Below, piece by piece: positions 7,806-16,973 of a stretch of DNA of 64,000 nt (the first letter of the stretch is position 1; every line of letters starts with the position of its first letter). Source of the stretch: Sphaeroforma sirkka (Eukaryota; Opisthokonta; Ichthyosporea; Ichthyophonida); contig LUCW03000005.1 in the NCBI GenBank assembly GCA_001586965.3, positions 193,501 through 257,500 of the forward strand, given 5' to 3'. The position numbers were made by a program, and so were the translations under genes. The notes under the pieces are model-generated. The model saw only the letters and a list, made by a program, of their open reading frames with translations. It was not told the origin of the DNA and did not search any database.

Positions 7806-9686
7806 ATGAATATGAAGCAAATCTACCCCATTCCAGACACCAATACGTCATACACGAGCCGACCGCGAAATGGGCCATCGCACCAGTCACACGGCGTGCG
7901 TTCACAGCCCACAAGCTACGCGTATATCCCTCCAGAGCCTCCTCGAGCACACACACCCACTAGTAGCCGTCTCCACCAGACCCACGTGCAATCTCAGACA
8001 CCTGCACAACAATACCAGAGCCACCCATTGCTACAACAGCAGCAGCAGCCCATGCACGACTATAGCGCACCGGTGCCTCAGCACGTCTACCAGGCCTCAG
8101 CCTCAGCCCCAGAATCAGCCCCAGCCCCAGCTCCAGTCCAAATACGGGGCGAGCCCGGCCCTCGTGGGGAGCCAGGCCAGCCAGGGAGTCGCGGCGAGCC
8201 CGGCCAACCCGGCCTTCGCGGGGAGCCAGGGAGTCGCGGGCCTTCCGGCTCCCCAGGCCGCGGCATTGTGTCTGTGCAAGTCAACCCCGTGGCAGCAGTC
8301 GTTGTCGGCTACACCGACGACTCCTCCGAGACCGTCGGCTCGGTGCTTGGTGTCTCCGTGGCCGATGCGCGCATTGACGACCAGGGTACGTTACACTTTG
8401 ACATGAGCGACGGGTCCGTTCTTACTGCCGGCCACGTACAGGGGCCCGGGTACAAGCGCGCCGGCCTCAAGGCCGACGGCTCGCTTGTCCTCGTCGGCAC
8501 GGACGGCATTGGCCGGAATTTGGGCAAGGTCGTGGGCTGCGGCGTGGCGTGCATCGAGCTCAACGACTGTGGTGAGCTCGTGTTCACCATGACCGATGGC
8601 TCGGAACACCGCGTGCTGGCCCCAACCGGGGCCCCGGGGGCAACAGGCGAGCGTGGCGAGCGCGGCGAGAGGGGGCCGGGGTTCTCTCGCGTGGAGCTAA
8701 CCAGCAGCGGCGAGTTGGCCATCTACGACATGTGCGGCCAGAAGCGGTCTCTGGGGAACATATCTGCGCCACCAGGGCTCCAAGGTCCGCCCGGGACATC
8801 GTTTACCAACGCCTCCGTCGGAGAGGACGATGGCCGCCTCTACATATACGACAGCGATGGGAATAAACGGGACATTGGCCGAGTCCGTGGGGACGCGGGG
8901 GTGGGCTATGTCAGCTCCACCATTAGCGCCGACGGGTACCTGGTGCTTACGGACACGCGCAACATCAGCCAGACCGTGGGCCTCGTGAGAGGCGCCAGTG
9001 GCGTCTCCATGGTCGGGGCCGTGCTACAGGAGGACGGCGACCTGGTGCTCACCACGTCGGACGGCAAGGAGCACAACGTCGGCTCGGTCATTGGGCGCCC
9101 AGGGAACTCGGTGATTGGCATGGAGATTGTGGACGGGGTGCTGTATGCAATACTCGACACCGGCGCACACTTGGAGGTCGGTGTGCTGCCCCACGGCCCC
9201 ATTATCGCATCGGCCGGCATTTCGCCGCAGAACGAGCTCGTGTTTACGATGACCAATGGGGACGTCATCGGCGCGGGCCGTATTCCACAGGGGATGAAGG
9301 GCGATACGGGAACGGGCTTTGTGGACGTCGAGTACAAGAATGCGTACATCACCATGACGGACAGCCTGGGGGTCAAGCACAATGCCGGCAAGCTCAATGC
9401 CGTGGAGGACATTTCGATTGTCGAGAACGAGTTCATAGCGTCGTACAGCGACGGCACCCACAAGAACATTGGCAATGTGTGCCCCGACGCCGTCGACGTG
9501 GGCGTGGCCGATGTCGACTTTAACGGCTGCGACCTCGTGTTTACAATGTCCAGCGGTGAGGTGCGCACACTAAACATGAAGGAGATGAACGTGTGCTGTG
9601 GTGCGCCGACCGCGGCCCCGACGCCCGCGCCGCCGGCGCTGCCGGATGGATGCTGCCCGGGGGCATTCATGGTCTGGTCGCCGTAG
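7806..9686 (+). CDS. Collagen-like fibre protein with beta-repeat modules
   Basis: 626 residues. The N-terminal ~110 are Pro/Gln/Ser rich; residues ~112-155 are Gly-X-Y collagen triplets (GEPGPRGEPGQPG style). The rest alternates single or short Gly-X-Y stretches with ~40-residue modules of the pattern DGxLxxxxxDGxxxxxGxVxG, much like phage and giant-virus fibre shafts. A short Pro/Cys-rich tip (CCGAPTAAPTPAPP, CCPGAFMVWSP) closes the chain. Likely a trimeric surface fibre. It has a 1030-residue relative at 19293 with the same module type. The coding end faces a strong hairpin shared with the convergent gene. Confidence 0.9.
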   Translation: MNMKQIYPIPDTNTSYTSRPRNGPSHQSHGVRSQPTSYAYIPPEPPRAHTPTSSRLHQTHVQSQTPAQQYQSHPLLQQQQQPMHDYSAPVPQHVYQASASAPESAPAPAPVQIRGEPGPRGEPGQPGSRGEPGQPGLRGEPGSRGPSGSPGRGIVSVQVNPVAAVVVGYTDDSSETVGSVLGVSVADARIDDQGTLHFDMSDGSVLTAGHVQGPGYKRAGLKADGSLVLVGTDGIGRNLGKVVGCGVACIELNDCGELVFTMTDGSEHRVLAPTGAPGATGERGERGERGPGFSRVELTSSGELAIYDMCGQKRSLGNISAPPGLQGPPGTSFTNASVGEDDGRLYIYDSDGNKRDIGRVRGDAGVGYVSSTISADGYLVLTDTRNISQTVGLVRGASGVSMVGAVLQEDGDLVLTTSDGKEHNVGSVIGRPGNSVIGMEIVDGVLYAILDTGAHLEVGVLPHGPIIASAGISPQNELVFTMTNGDVIGAGRIPQGMKGDTGTGFVDVEYKNAYITMTDSLGVKHNAGKLNAVEDISIVENEFIASYSDGTHKNIGNVCPDAVDVGVADVDFNGCDLVFTMSSGEVRTLNMKEMNVCCGAPTAAPTPAPPALPDGCCPGAFMVWSP

Positions 9687-9708
9687 ACATTCAGACATTC
9701 GTAGCGTC

Positions 9709-9744
9709 AAAATATTTTTTTTTTTACAGTAAAAAAAATATTTT
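9709..9744. terminator. 14-bp perfect hairpin between convergent genes
   Basis: AAAATATTTTTTTT at 9709-9722 pairs with AAAAAAAATATTTT at 9731-9744 around an 8-base loop. It lies between the stops of the fibre gene (9686) and the minus-strand membrane gene (9768), so it can act as a 3'-end signal in both directions. Confidence 0.65.
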
Positions 9745-9767
9745 TATTTTTTTTATAGTGGTTGCGA

Positions 9768-10223
9768 CTACACGCAAAAGTACTGGAGGACGACAAACGA
9801 GTAGCCGATGGATAGCAGGGCCGCTGTGCCGATGCTCTGTGTGTTGACGTTCTGGGCCACGGCGTCGTTGTCGCCGTACGTGTTCTGCAGGATGGCAAAG
9901 TTGGTGATGAGACTGGTCAGGAACAGCGCCAGGGCGCCCTGCATGACTTTGCGGCGTTCCAGGCACCCAAAGTAGAGCACGATGAACCCGTTGACGGGCA
10001 GGACCAGGGCAAAGATGAGGGTCAGCTTTATAAACATGAGCATGCGGTACTGGATGGTGACGCTGGCGCTCGAGCTGTGCTGCAGGACCAGCAGGAACGC
10101 GGTGATGCTGGCAAAGATCAGCGTGAGGGTAAAAAAGTCCTTGTAGCGCGGACGCATGCGGTTGATGACGGTCGCCACGGGGCCGGCGGCGGCGGTGGAG
10201 GCAGATTGGTCGGGTGTGGCCAT
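9768..10223 (-). CDS. Four-helix membrane protein
   Basis: 151 residues with four predicted membrane helices (FFTLTLIFASITAFLLVL, FIKLTLIFALVLPVNGFIVLYF, GALALFLTSLITNFAIL, AALLSIGYSFVVLQYF) after a short Ala/Ser-rich N-terminus. No family recognised. A virion or internal viral membrane protein is likely from its setting. Confidence 0.75.
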   Translation of the reverse strand: MATPDQSASTAAAGPVATVINRMRPRYKDFFTLTLIFASITAFLLVLQHSSSASVTIQYRMLMFIKLTLIFALVLPVNGFIVLYFGCLERRKVMQGALALFLTSLITNFAILQNTYGDNDAVAQNVNTQSIGTAALLSIGYSFVVLQYFCV

Positions 10224-10235
10224 GATTCTTTGGAT

Positions 10236-13200
10236 TTAGTAGTAGGCGTAATAATTAAATTTTCCGTTGAAAAAAATCAGAAAATGGAAGGTTTGAGCTT
10301 GCCCTGGATAATCATGATCACGTAGACGGCGGCGACGATCAGGGCGAGCACAAAGAAGACGGCAGACGTTATCAGAAAGCCGGTGTGCATTTTGATTGGC
10401 TTTGGTGCTATTCCCACAAAACTTTAAGGAAGGTCGTCTTGTGTGTCTTAAGGCCAGAAGGACGCCGAGTTCAGCTCGACGTCCTTTAGGAAGGGGATCA
10501 TCTCCACAATGCGCCTGCGCAAGTCGTCTATAACGCCCACGAGATCCTGCTTGTTGCCCTGTGCCCGCTCGTCCGCTACCACAGGGGTTCCCACGGGTGG
10601 CCAGCCCCGTGTCCGCTCGTCCGCCACTCCGGGCCCCCCCCCCAGAGCCGGCTTGTCGCCCCGTCCCCACCCGTCTGCCAGAGCCGGCTTGTCGCCCTGT
10701 GCCCACCGTCTGCCAGAGCCGGCTTGTCGCCCCGTGCCCACCCGTCTGCCAGAGCCGGCTTGTCGCCCCGTGCCCACCGTCTGCCAGAGCCGGCTTGTCG
10801 CCCCGTGCCCACCCGTCTGCCAGAGCCGGCTTGTCGCCCCGTGCCCACCCGTCTGCCAGAGCCGGCTTGTCGCCCCGTGCCCACCCGTCTGCCAGAGCCG
10901 GCTTGTCGCCCTGTCCCCACTCGTCTGCCACTCCGGGGCCTTCCAGAGCCGACTTGTGCTTCTGGTCCGGTAGTGTGCCTCGCGACCCCTGTACCCACCT
11001 CTCTACATCGCCATGGGGTCCTAGTGGGGGCTGCCCCTGTTCGCCAGTGGCTTGCAGGACATTATGCTTCTCGCCCCATGCCCGCTCGCGCAATATCTCC
11101 TGTATACGAGTCTCGTAGCCGGCGACCAGTCTCACATCCAGTGTCGTGCGGACAAGTAGTTCACGCAGCGTCGACTCGACGGATTTGCAAATGCCCGTGT
11201 ACAACAGTTTGAAGAGGGCAACAAATCGGAACACGACGGCAATGTCCGGTACCCCAGCGTCCACCCTGCGTTCGAGGACGCGCGTGAATAGTGTGTTTGT
11301 CAACAGACACAGGATGGTAAACTCACAGACGCGAACCTCGACATCGGCGGTCTGGGCAAAGTTTGCCAGAGCCCGACACAGCGCTGTCGACGCCAGCTCG
11401 CCGGCCCGCCGCCCCCCGCGTCTTGGAAAAAAAAAGGCGAGGTAGGCCTTGAGCGCTCGTACAAAGGGCGAATCGCCCACACTCTCACTGGACGAGGTGT
11501 TTGGGTGTTTTGTAGGGGCATACAGCTGGTCTCGTCTACGGGGCCTGCCGCCGCGCACCCTGTCCGCGGCCGGTTCTAATTTGTACACGTTGCGATTGGA
11601 ACGATCAGCCCCTCTCTCTGTAGCCACATTCTCGTGACCACCATGCCCCCCTCCAGAGTCTGGGCGTTGGATGGGCTGCCCGTCGGGCTTGACGCCGTCG
11701 GGTGTTTCGGGTGTTGGTTGCCACCCCCCAGAGTCTGGGCGTTGGATGGGCTGCACGTCGGGCTTGACGCCGTCGGGTGTTTCGGGTGTTGGTTGCTGCG
11801 TATCGTTAACCACAAACTCCCCTCTTATTAAACTTGCGTTCCCCATCCGGTGTCTAGGTGCGTCTTCACCACCTACTACAGGTTGTCCCAGATTTGCCAG
11901 GGATACCCTATTCTCGCCATCGTCACTAGTCACCATATGCGACCCCCCGAAACGTCCCCCCGACCCTAGTGTCGTGAGGTCCGACCCCCCCGAAACGTCA
12001 CCCGAGCTTGTCGTGGGGCGGACAGGGTGCGCGGCCGGTTCTAATTTGTACACGTTGCTATTGGAACGATCAGCCCCTCTCTCTGTAGCCACATTCTCGT
12101 GGCCCCCGCGTCCCCCTCCAGAGTCTGGGTGTTGGATGCGCTGCACGTCGGGCCTGACGTCGTCCGGTGTTTCGGGTGTTGGTTGCCACACCCCAGAGTC
12201 TGGGTGTTGGGTGCGCTGCACGCCGGGCCTGACGCCGTCCGGTGTTTCGGGTGTCGGTTGCTCCGCATCGTTAACCACAAACTCCCCTCTTGTTAAACTT
12301 GCGTCCCCCATCCAGTGCCTAGGTGCGTCTTCACCATCTACTACTACTACAGGTTGCCCCGGCAGATTTGCCAGGGATACCCCATTATCATCATCGCCAC
12401 TAGTTGTCAAACCCGAGCCTGTCGTGCGGTCCGACTCGTCTACACGGGCACCTTCGCCATCGCGCTCTAGTCGACCATTGTAGTCCCCGTTGGCTACAGG
12501 CGTCCAGTGCACAATGTCCTCCGTGGGTCGGGTTGGCCCATAGGTATCCCGCACAACACCCTGTAGTCCCGCCACGATATCCCGGAACTTTCGGATATAC
12601 AGCCGCATATACAGGTCGTCCCGTACAACGTTCCTTTTCAGTTTCGTGTCCAAAATGTTGTGGGTGTGATCCAGTTCACCGAGAACCGTTTGATACATGG
12701 CCTCGTGGTCCCCGTGAGTAGCGGTGTATTCAAAGGCGCGTAACTTCTTGGTCACCGCTCCCATCTCTCTCCCCACCTCATGTATGATCCCGGCCCTCTC
12801 GCTCCGTTCGTCCGGTGCTACGATGCGAACCGGCTCCAGGTTGTCCACCGCGTCCTTGAGGCTTTCGGCAAAGTTGACGTCAAAATCAAGGTACACCTCC
12901 CGCTGCCGGTGGCGGAATAGCTCCACATCGGTTTTTATGTCCCTCTCGTCCGTCGCAGCATGCTCGGCCTTATACCCCCGGGCATCGCGAAGCATCATTT
13001 GCACGGCTTGCATTGTCTCTTCGTCAATCACGCGAAACGTCTTGACCACCCGGTCACGCATCTCTTTCGGCAGCTTGTCCCGGAACACATCAAACACCTC
13101 CAGACTCAGTTCCCGCAAATCCCGCTCCCCAACAGCCGCGGTGGCATAAAGCCCCATCGCACGGTACAGCAATCCATCCACGTATTCGTTGTACACCGCA

Positions 13201-14339
13201 CGCCCACCACGCTGCACGGCGGCTGCCATCTTCGTTTTGACGCCGTCCACGGTGCCGGTGTCGCGCACAAAGGTCGCTACTTCGTCCAGCGCTTCCTGGC
13301 CAATGCGCAGGAACGCAACAGCTGTTTCCTGCAGCACGTCGACCTCCACCATCACATGTCTCGCCCCAGCCGAATCCACACCACCGTTAATCTTCCCGAT
13401 ACCGCCCGCCACTTCACGGATATCGGCTTGAATTGATTCAGACCACTCACGATATCCCGTTGTAAACGCTACGATGGCCCCGTCTCCAGTGGTGGTCTCC
13501 TGGAAGTACGCCTCACACGCTTCGCGTACGGAGGCATGTACACTGTTATATATGTCGTCGTACACTTTAGTGCGCAGCTCTACCAACAGACCACCGGTCC
13601 CATCGTCCAAGCCATGCAGCCCGGCTTCGGTGCGCCCCGCCCACAGTAGGCTGCTTGTTCTATCCATACCGTCCACGGCCCTTTTCACCAGGCTACATGT
13701 TTCGTCTGTGTCGGCCACACCCGTTGTCCACACATCCTCGGCCCGCAAACGGGGGGCCGCCACCACCACCCCGCCGTCCCCCAGCGCTTCGTGGCTGTCA
13801 CCACCGCCAGCGGGCGATCCGTCCTTTACCAGCTCCTGTATCCTAGTCAACGCGTCCGCTCCAATGCCCATGTAATCATTGGAAATAGACTGCAAAACGC
13901 CCGCAAAGGCTACCGCCTGTACCACCAGCTTCGAATCCACATCCGCGTACAGTCGGTTGATGTCCTCCACTTGACCGGAGACACGGGATCGGATCTCGTT
14001 ACACCATTCATGGTACCCGTGTACAAGGGCCGCTACGTCGTCCCCGTCACCCGGCCTCGGTCGCGAGTACCGGTCACACGCTTCACGTATTTTACGACCC
14101 ACAGAATCGTACAGTTGTGTCTGGACAGACTCAGTCAGTGCGACCAGCGAGTCTTGGGCACCAGCGCGCAAGTCCGAGTGCAGCGTTCCATCAAGCCGAT
14201 GTCCTTCAATCAGGCTACTGTGAAGGTCCATCAGAGTGGTGTTTGCACTGTCCATCTCGCCAACGGCAGTTTCATACAAGCCACCACATCGGTCACCCGA
14301 GCCGGCTCTTTTTGCGTCCAACGGGTTGTCTACACGCAT
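10236..14339 (-). CDS. Large helical repeat protein with tandem-repeat C-terminus
   Basis: A 1367-codon frame from ATG 14339. Residues ~35-370 hold two tandem ~165-residue helical modules (each with REAC..Y, GY.EW and IG.. .AL motifs), followed by more predicted helices. Then come two long internal copies of a Pro-rich segment (PTPETPDGV.PDVQ.IQ.PDSG), a compact domain (residues ~950-1080) and a DKPALADGWARG array of 12-residue units. The frame downstream of that array is uncertain because unit length varies; a frame ending at 10448 (FLKDVELNSASFWP) fits the neighbouring gene better than the one ending at 10236. Unknown function; a structural or cytoskeleton-like role is possible. Confidence 0.65.
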   Translation of the reverse strand: MRVDNPLDAKRAGSGDRCGGLYETAVGEMDSANTTLMDLHSSLIEGHRLDGTLHSDLRAGAQDSLVALTESVQTQLYDSVGRKIREACDRYSRPRPGDGDDVAALVHGYHEWCNEIRSRVSGQVEDINRLYADVDSKLVVQAVAFAGVLQSISNDYMGIGADALTRIQELVKDGSPAGGGDSHEALGDGGVVVAAPRLRAEDVWTTGVADTDETCSLVKRAVDGMDRTSSLLWAGRTEAGLHGLDDGTGGLLVELRTKVYDDIYNSVHASVREACEAYFQETTTGDGAIVAFTTGYREWSESIQADIREVAGGIGKINGGVDSAGARHVMVEVDVLQETAVAFLRIGQEALDEVATFVRDTGTVDGVKTKMAAAVQRGGRAVYNEYVDGLLYRAMGLYATAAVGERDLRELSLEVFDVFRDKLPKEMRDRVVKTFRVIDEETMQAVQMMLRDARGYKAEHAATDERDIKTDVELFRHRQREVYLDFDVNFAESLKDAVDNLEPVRIVAPDERSERAGIIHEVGREMGAVTKKLRAFEYTATHGDHEAMYQTVLGELDHTHNILDTKLKRNVVRDDLYMRLYIRKFRDIVAGLQGVVRDTYGPTRPTEDIVHWTPVANGDYNGRLERDGEGARVDESDRTTGSGLTTSGDDDNGVSLANLPGQPVVVVDGEDAPRHWMGDASLTRGEFVVNDAEQPTPETPDGVRPGVQRTQHPDSGVWQPTPETPDDVRPDVQRIQHPDSGGGRGGHENVATERGADRSNSNVYKLEPAAHPVRPTTSSGDVSGGSDLTTLGSGGRFGGSHMVTSDDGENRVSLANLGQPVVGGEDAPRHRMGNASLIRGEFVVNDTQQPTPETPDGVKPDVQPIQRPDSGGWQPTPETPDGVKPDGQPIQRPDSGGGHGGHENVATERGADRSNRNVYKLEPAADRVRGGRPRRRDQLYAPTKHPNTSSSESVGDSPFVRALKAYLAFFFPRRGGRRAGELASTALCRALANFAQTADVEVRVCEFTILCLLTNTLFTRVLERRVDAGVPDIAVVFRFVALFKLLYTGICKSVESTLRELLVRTTLDVRLVAGYETRIQEILRERAWGEKHNVLQATGEQGQPPLGPHGDVERWVQGSRGTLPDQKHKSALEGPGVADEWGQGDKPALADGWARGDKPALADGWARGDKPALADGWARGDKPALADGGHGATSRLWQTGGHGATSRLWQTVGTGRQAGSGRRVGTGRQAGSGGGARSGGRADTGLATRGNPCGSGRAGTGQQAGSRGRYRRLAQAHCGDDPLPKGRRAELGVLLALRHTRRPSLKFCGNSTKANQNAHRLSDNVCRLLCARPDRRRRLRDHDYPGQAQTFHFLIFFNGKFNYYAYY
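10277..10390 (-). CDS. Very small membrane protein (37 residues)
   Basis: ATG at 10390, stop at 10277. The protein is a single hydrophobic helix (FLITSAVFFVLALIVAAVYVIM) with a lysine-bearing tail IIQGKLKPSIF. It overlaps the extreme 3' part of the long frame at 10236-14339, and both cannot be real there; the compact TM design and a poly-A leader favour this one. Confidence 0.5.
   Translation of the reverse strand: MHTGFLITSAVFFVLALIVAAVYVIMIIQGKLKPSIF
10641..10915. repeat. 35/36-bp tandem repeat inside coding sequence
   Basis: About eight copies of a unit beginning CCAGAGCCGGCTTGTCGCC, encoding the 12-residue DKPALADGWARG motif on the minus strand. Units are 36 bp or slightly shorter, so copy make-up decides which frame is read beyond the array. 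Confidence 0.85.
11570..12295. repeat. Long internal direct duplication
   Basis: The stretch 11570-11830 recurs at about 12030-12295 with near identity, including the GGTTCTAATTTGTACACGTTG and GTCGGGTGTTTCGGGTGT segments. Each copy itself holds two shorter repeats of the PETPDG coding unit. All lies in frame within the large helical protein gene. Confidence 0.8.
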
Positions 14340-14397
14340 CTCTCTCTATCTCCCTCTTTTTGCTAGTGTTTCGACGGCCTTAACTCGCACGCCCCAA

Positions 14398-14697
14398 CTA
14401 CCGCACAATCACCGCCTTCGAGCGTGTCCGCAGCGCCGACCGATGGAACGCCGACTGCGGCCGTGTGTCCCTGTCCTCAACCGGCATCGCGCTGCACGGC
14501 GCCAGCGACGTGTGGATGCTCGCCACGGCCAGGTCCAGCGCATCCGCAAACCGCTCGTGCACCACGCTTGCCTGTCGCAGCAGCGTCGCCAGCACTCGGG
14601 GCGGCTTGCAGTGCACGTTGCCGTACCGCCGCTCAATCGTCAGGTTCAGGTACGCATGCACCTCGGGATCGTTGACATACGCCGGCACGCCGTTCAT
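14398..14697 (-). CDS. Small protein of unknown function
   Basis: 99 residues from ATG 14697 (MNGVPAYVNDPEVHAYLNL), preceded by an AT-rich leader containing ATTAATGAAACAC. It shows no membrane helix and a basic C-terminus (RSALRTRSKAVIVR). It sits 41 bases after the stop of the next gene on the same strand. Opposite-strand frames overlap it, but composition and the A-rich leader favour this one. Not recognised. Confidence 0.5.
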   Translation of the reverse strand: MNGVPAYVNDPEVHAYLNLTIERRYGNVHCKPPRVLATLLRQASVVHERFADALDLAVASIHTSLAPCSAMPVEDRDTRPQSAFHRSALRTRSKAVIVR

Positions 14698-14738
14698 CTT
14701 GTTTGTGTTTCATTAATGTAAATTTCCTTTATCACAGA

Positions 14739-16736
14739 CTATTTTTCCGCCGCAAAGTGTTTCAGGATCCGCCGCGCCAGGCCGGGCAGCTTCGTGTCTG
14801 CCGCCGCCATCCGCTCATCCAGCGCTTCAGCCATGAACCGCAGTCGCCCCGGGTACAGCAGCGCCAGCACCCGCATCGAGTACACATTGTACATATTCGT
14901 CGCCGCCACAAACCGCAGGATCTCGCTCCGCGCCTGGGTGCTGGCCCCCGTCGCCATTGTCGTGTGGCCAATGGACGCGTTAACTCCAGACACGATCCGC
15001 TCGCTGCTCCCCGTGTTGGCAACCAGCAGCTCCATCACGTACATTGCGTACTCGGACTTGTTCTGCAGCAACGACCCCATCACACCGTGCCGAACGGTCG
15101 GAAAGTGGGAGAACACCCGCAGCATCAGGTTCGTGTCCATGTTCAGCCCGTGCAGCTGCGATAGCAGCCATGTCGCCATCTCCCCCATATGCGCAACGTC
15201 AAACGGACACGCTCGCACCCGCGTGGGGTTCCGGGCCGCCTCTGCCGCCATCGACGTCGACATTAGTATCCCGGTCACCGCCACCCTGGCGTCCGCATTC
15301 TCAGCCAGCCGCAGCGCATGGGCCTTGATCCACTTGATGTTTGCATTGTTGACGATAAACAGCTTAACGATAAACGACACGTCCGGCAGCGCAGCCTGCC
15401 CCACCGCCATTCGGCGCAGCAGCACGAGGTTGAGACACGACACCAGGAACAGGTCCTTGTGCTGCGTCGCCTCGCCCCCGGCCCCGGGCCCGGCCCCGGC
15501 CCCACTCCCCATCGACGGGGTCTGCCGCCTAGTCCCGCCGTTCCCGCTCCGATCCAGGTACGCAATGCATGTCCCCAGCAGATTCTCCACCGCCGTCTGG
15601 TCACGCACCAGATCCGTGTCCAGAACCACCCGGTAGTACTCCACCAGGTCCAGCATCGGCGTCAGCGTATCGTGCGGCGCCACCACTGAACTCTCTGTCA
15701 GCCAAACCCGGTCCACCTCGTCTACTAGGTTCACATCAAACATCTCGCCGTTCAGCTCCAGCGCTTCGTCGGCATCGCCGGCATCGCCGGCACCGCCGGC
15801 ATCGTCGTCCTCGCTGCTCCCCGCTCCTTCGACGTCGTGCCCCATCGCCCCCAGCTGCCTCCGCCCCGAAAACATGCTCGACGTCGTCGTCCGCCGCCCG
15901 TCCACGATCGGAGACCCAATGAACGGCGACACCACCACCCCCTCGCTCTTGAACCCCCCACCACCAGGCGTCTCCTCCACCCACATGGACGCATACGTCT
16001 CCGTGTCCTCGGGCACATACAGCTTGCTGGACAGCGCCTCCACGTTCTCGGGGGTCAGATACGGCAGGTGCGTCATGTACAGCCGCCGCTGCGTGGCCAG
16101 ACTCGCCACCTGCTCGATCCGGCCGTCCTTCCACTTGCGCAGCATGTCAAAGTAGTCGTTGATCACCGCCACGGACTCCTTGCTGCCATCGCGCGCGACC
16201 TTCCCGATCGCCGCCATCTTGCGGTAGTCCTCCTCCTGCGCCTGGCTCGGGTCCGTGCTGCCGTCCAGCAGGGCCAGTATCGACGCGGCCACGTCTCGCA
16301 GGTAGTACGCACGGTAGATCAGGTCCGGGTACTCGCGATGCTGCGTCACCGCCGCCTCCTGGCTGTCTATCGCCAACACCTGGGCCACCAGCCGATTGAC
16401 CTCAATCATGATCAGCTTGGCGGGCCCCCGGCTGTACGCCATCTGGTTCTCTGTTCCGTAGTACCCGCGCGCCGCGTCCTCGAGGCTGTCCACGATCACG
16501 CCGATCTCGGCGATGGTCTGCCGCATCGCCTCAATCTCAGGCCCCTGTGTCGACACCCGCTTCGTGCCACTGGCGCGGTCCGCCTCCTCCTGCGAGAGCA
16601 GGTCGTAGTCGCGCCGCAGCGCCGCAATCCGCGTGTACAGCACCACCAGCTCGTCAAACGTCAGCCCGTTCGTGTGCTGGCGGATCAGCTCGTTGACCCG
16701 CGTGATGATGGCCGTTTTCGCATCCCGGTTGTCCAT
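14739..16736 (-). CDS. Large helical protein of unknown function
   Basis: 665 residues. Predicted mostly helical, with a flexible acidic Gly/Ser/Asp linker around residues 295-330 (SSEDDDAGGAGDAGDADE) and a second Gly/Ala-rich linker near 430 (GSGAGAGPGAGG). No signal peptide, membrane helix or catalytic motif was recognised. Its size, position between structural-looking genes and lack of enzyme motifs suggest a virion or scaffold protein; this is inference. It is divergently transcribed from the gene at 16974. Confidence 0.7.
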   Translation of the reverse strand: MDNRDAKTAIITRVNELIRQHTNGLTFDELVVLYTRIAALRRDYDLLSQEEADRASGTKRVSTQGPEIEAMRQTIAEIGVIVDSLEDAARGYYGTENQMAYSRGPAKLIMIEVNRLVAQVLAIDSQEAAVTQHREYPDLIYRAYYLRDVAASILALLDGSTDPSQAQEEDYRKMAAIGKVARDGSKESVAVINDYFDMLRKWKDGRIEQVASLATQRRLYMTHLPYLTPENVEALSSKLYVPEDTETYASMWVEETPGGGGFKSEGVVVSPFIGSPIVDGRRTTTSSMFSGRRQLGAMGHDVEGAGSSEDDDAGGAGDAGDADEALELNGEMFDVNLVDEVDRVWLTESSVVAPHDTLTPMLDLVEYYRVVLDTDLVRDQTAVENLLGTCIAYLDRSGNGGTRRQTPSMGSGAGAGPGAGGEATQHKDLFLVSCLNLVLLRRMAVGQAALPDVSFIVKLFIVNNANIKWIKAHALRLAENADARVAVTGILMSTSMAAEAARNPTRVRACPFDVAHMGEMATWLLSQLHGLNMDTNLMLRVFSHFPTVRHGVMGSLLQNKSEYAMYVMELLVANTGSSERIVSGVNASIGHTTMATGASTQARSEILRFVAATNMYNVYSMRVLALLYPGRLRFMAEALDERMAAADTKLPGLARRILKHFAAEK

Positions 16737-16973
16737 CCGCCCGTACTGCGTTGGTTTGTGTGTATAGTGTGTATACGTGTGTCTAGTGTCTCTGTGTGTC
16801 TCTGTGTGCCTATCAGTGGCTTTGGAAATTGCGCGTGTTGGGTAGAGTCTTTATCATATGTGTGTATATCCCAGACTCGCAGTCACGCGGTCTTTCATAT
16901 TGCGACACCCCGTATTGTGCCCGTTCGAGTTTCGGTCTTGTCTCCAAAAACTTTTTTTTTTTACTGTCTTAAA
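16737..16973. promoter_or_regulatory. Divergent promoter region
   Basis: 237 bases between two divergent starts (16736 minus and 16974 plus). It contains a TG-rich microsatellite-like stretch (about 16755-16810), TCTTTATCATATG near 16850, and a poly-T run followed by CTGTCTTAAAATG at the plus-strand start. No open frame. Confidence 0.4.

Noticed and set aside
10509-12483. Plus-strand frames with PEPACRPVPTRL and similar repeats
   Set aside because: Opposite-strand reading of the repeat arrays in the large helical protein gene.
15837-16970. Long plus-strand frame rich in His, Arg and Pro
   Set aside because: It is the mirror of the minus-strand gene at 14739-16736; its low-complexity composition is what GC-rich codons give on the opposite strand. 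Only the part from ATG 16974 is kept.
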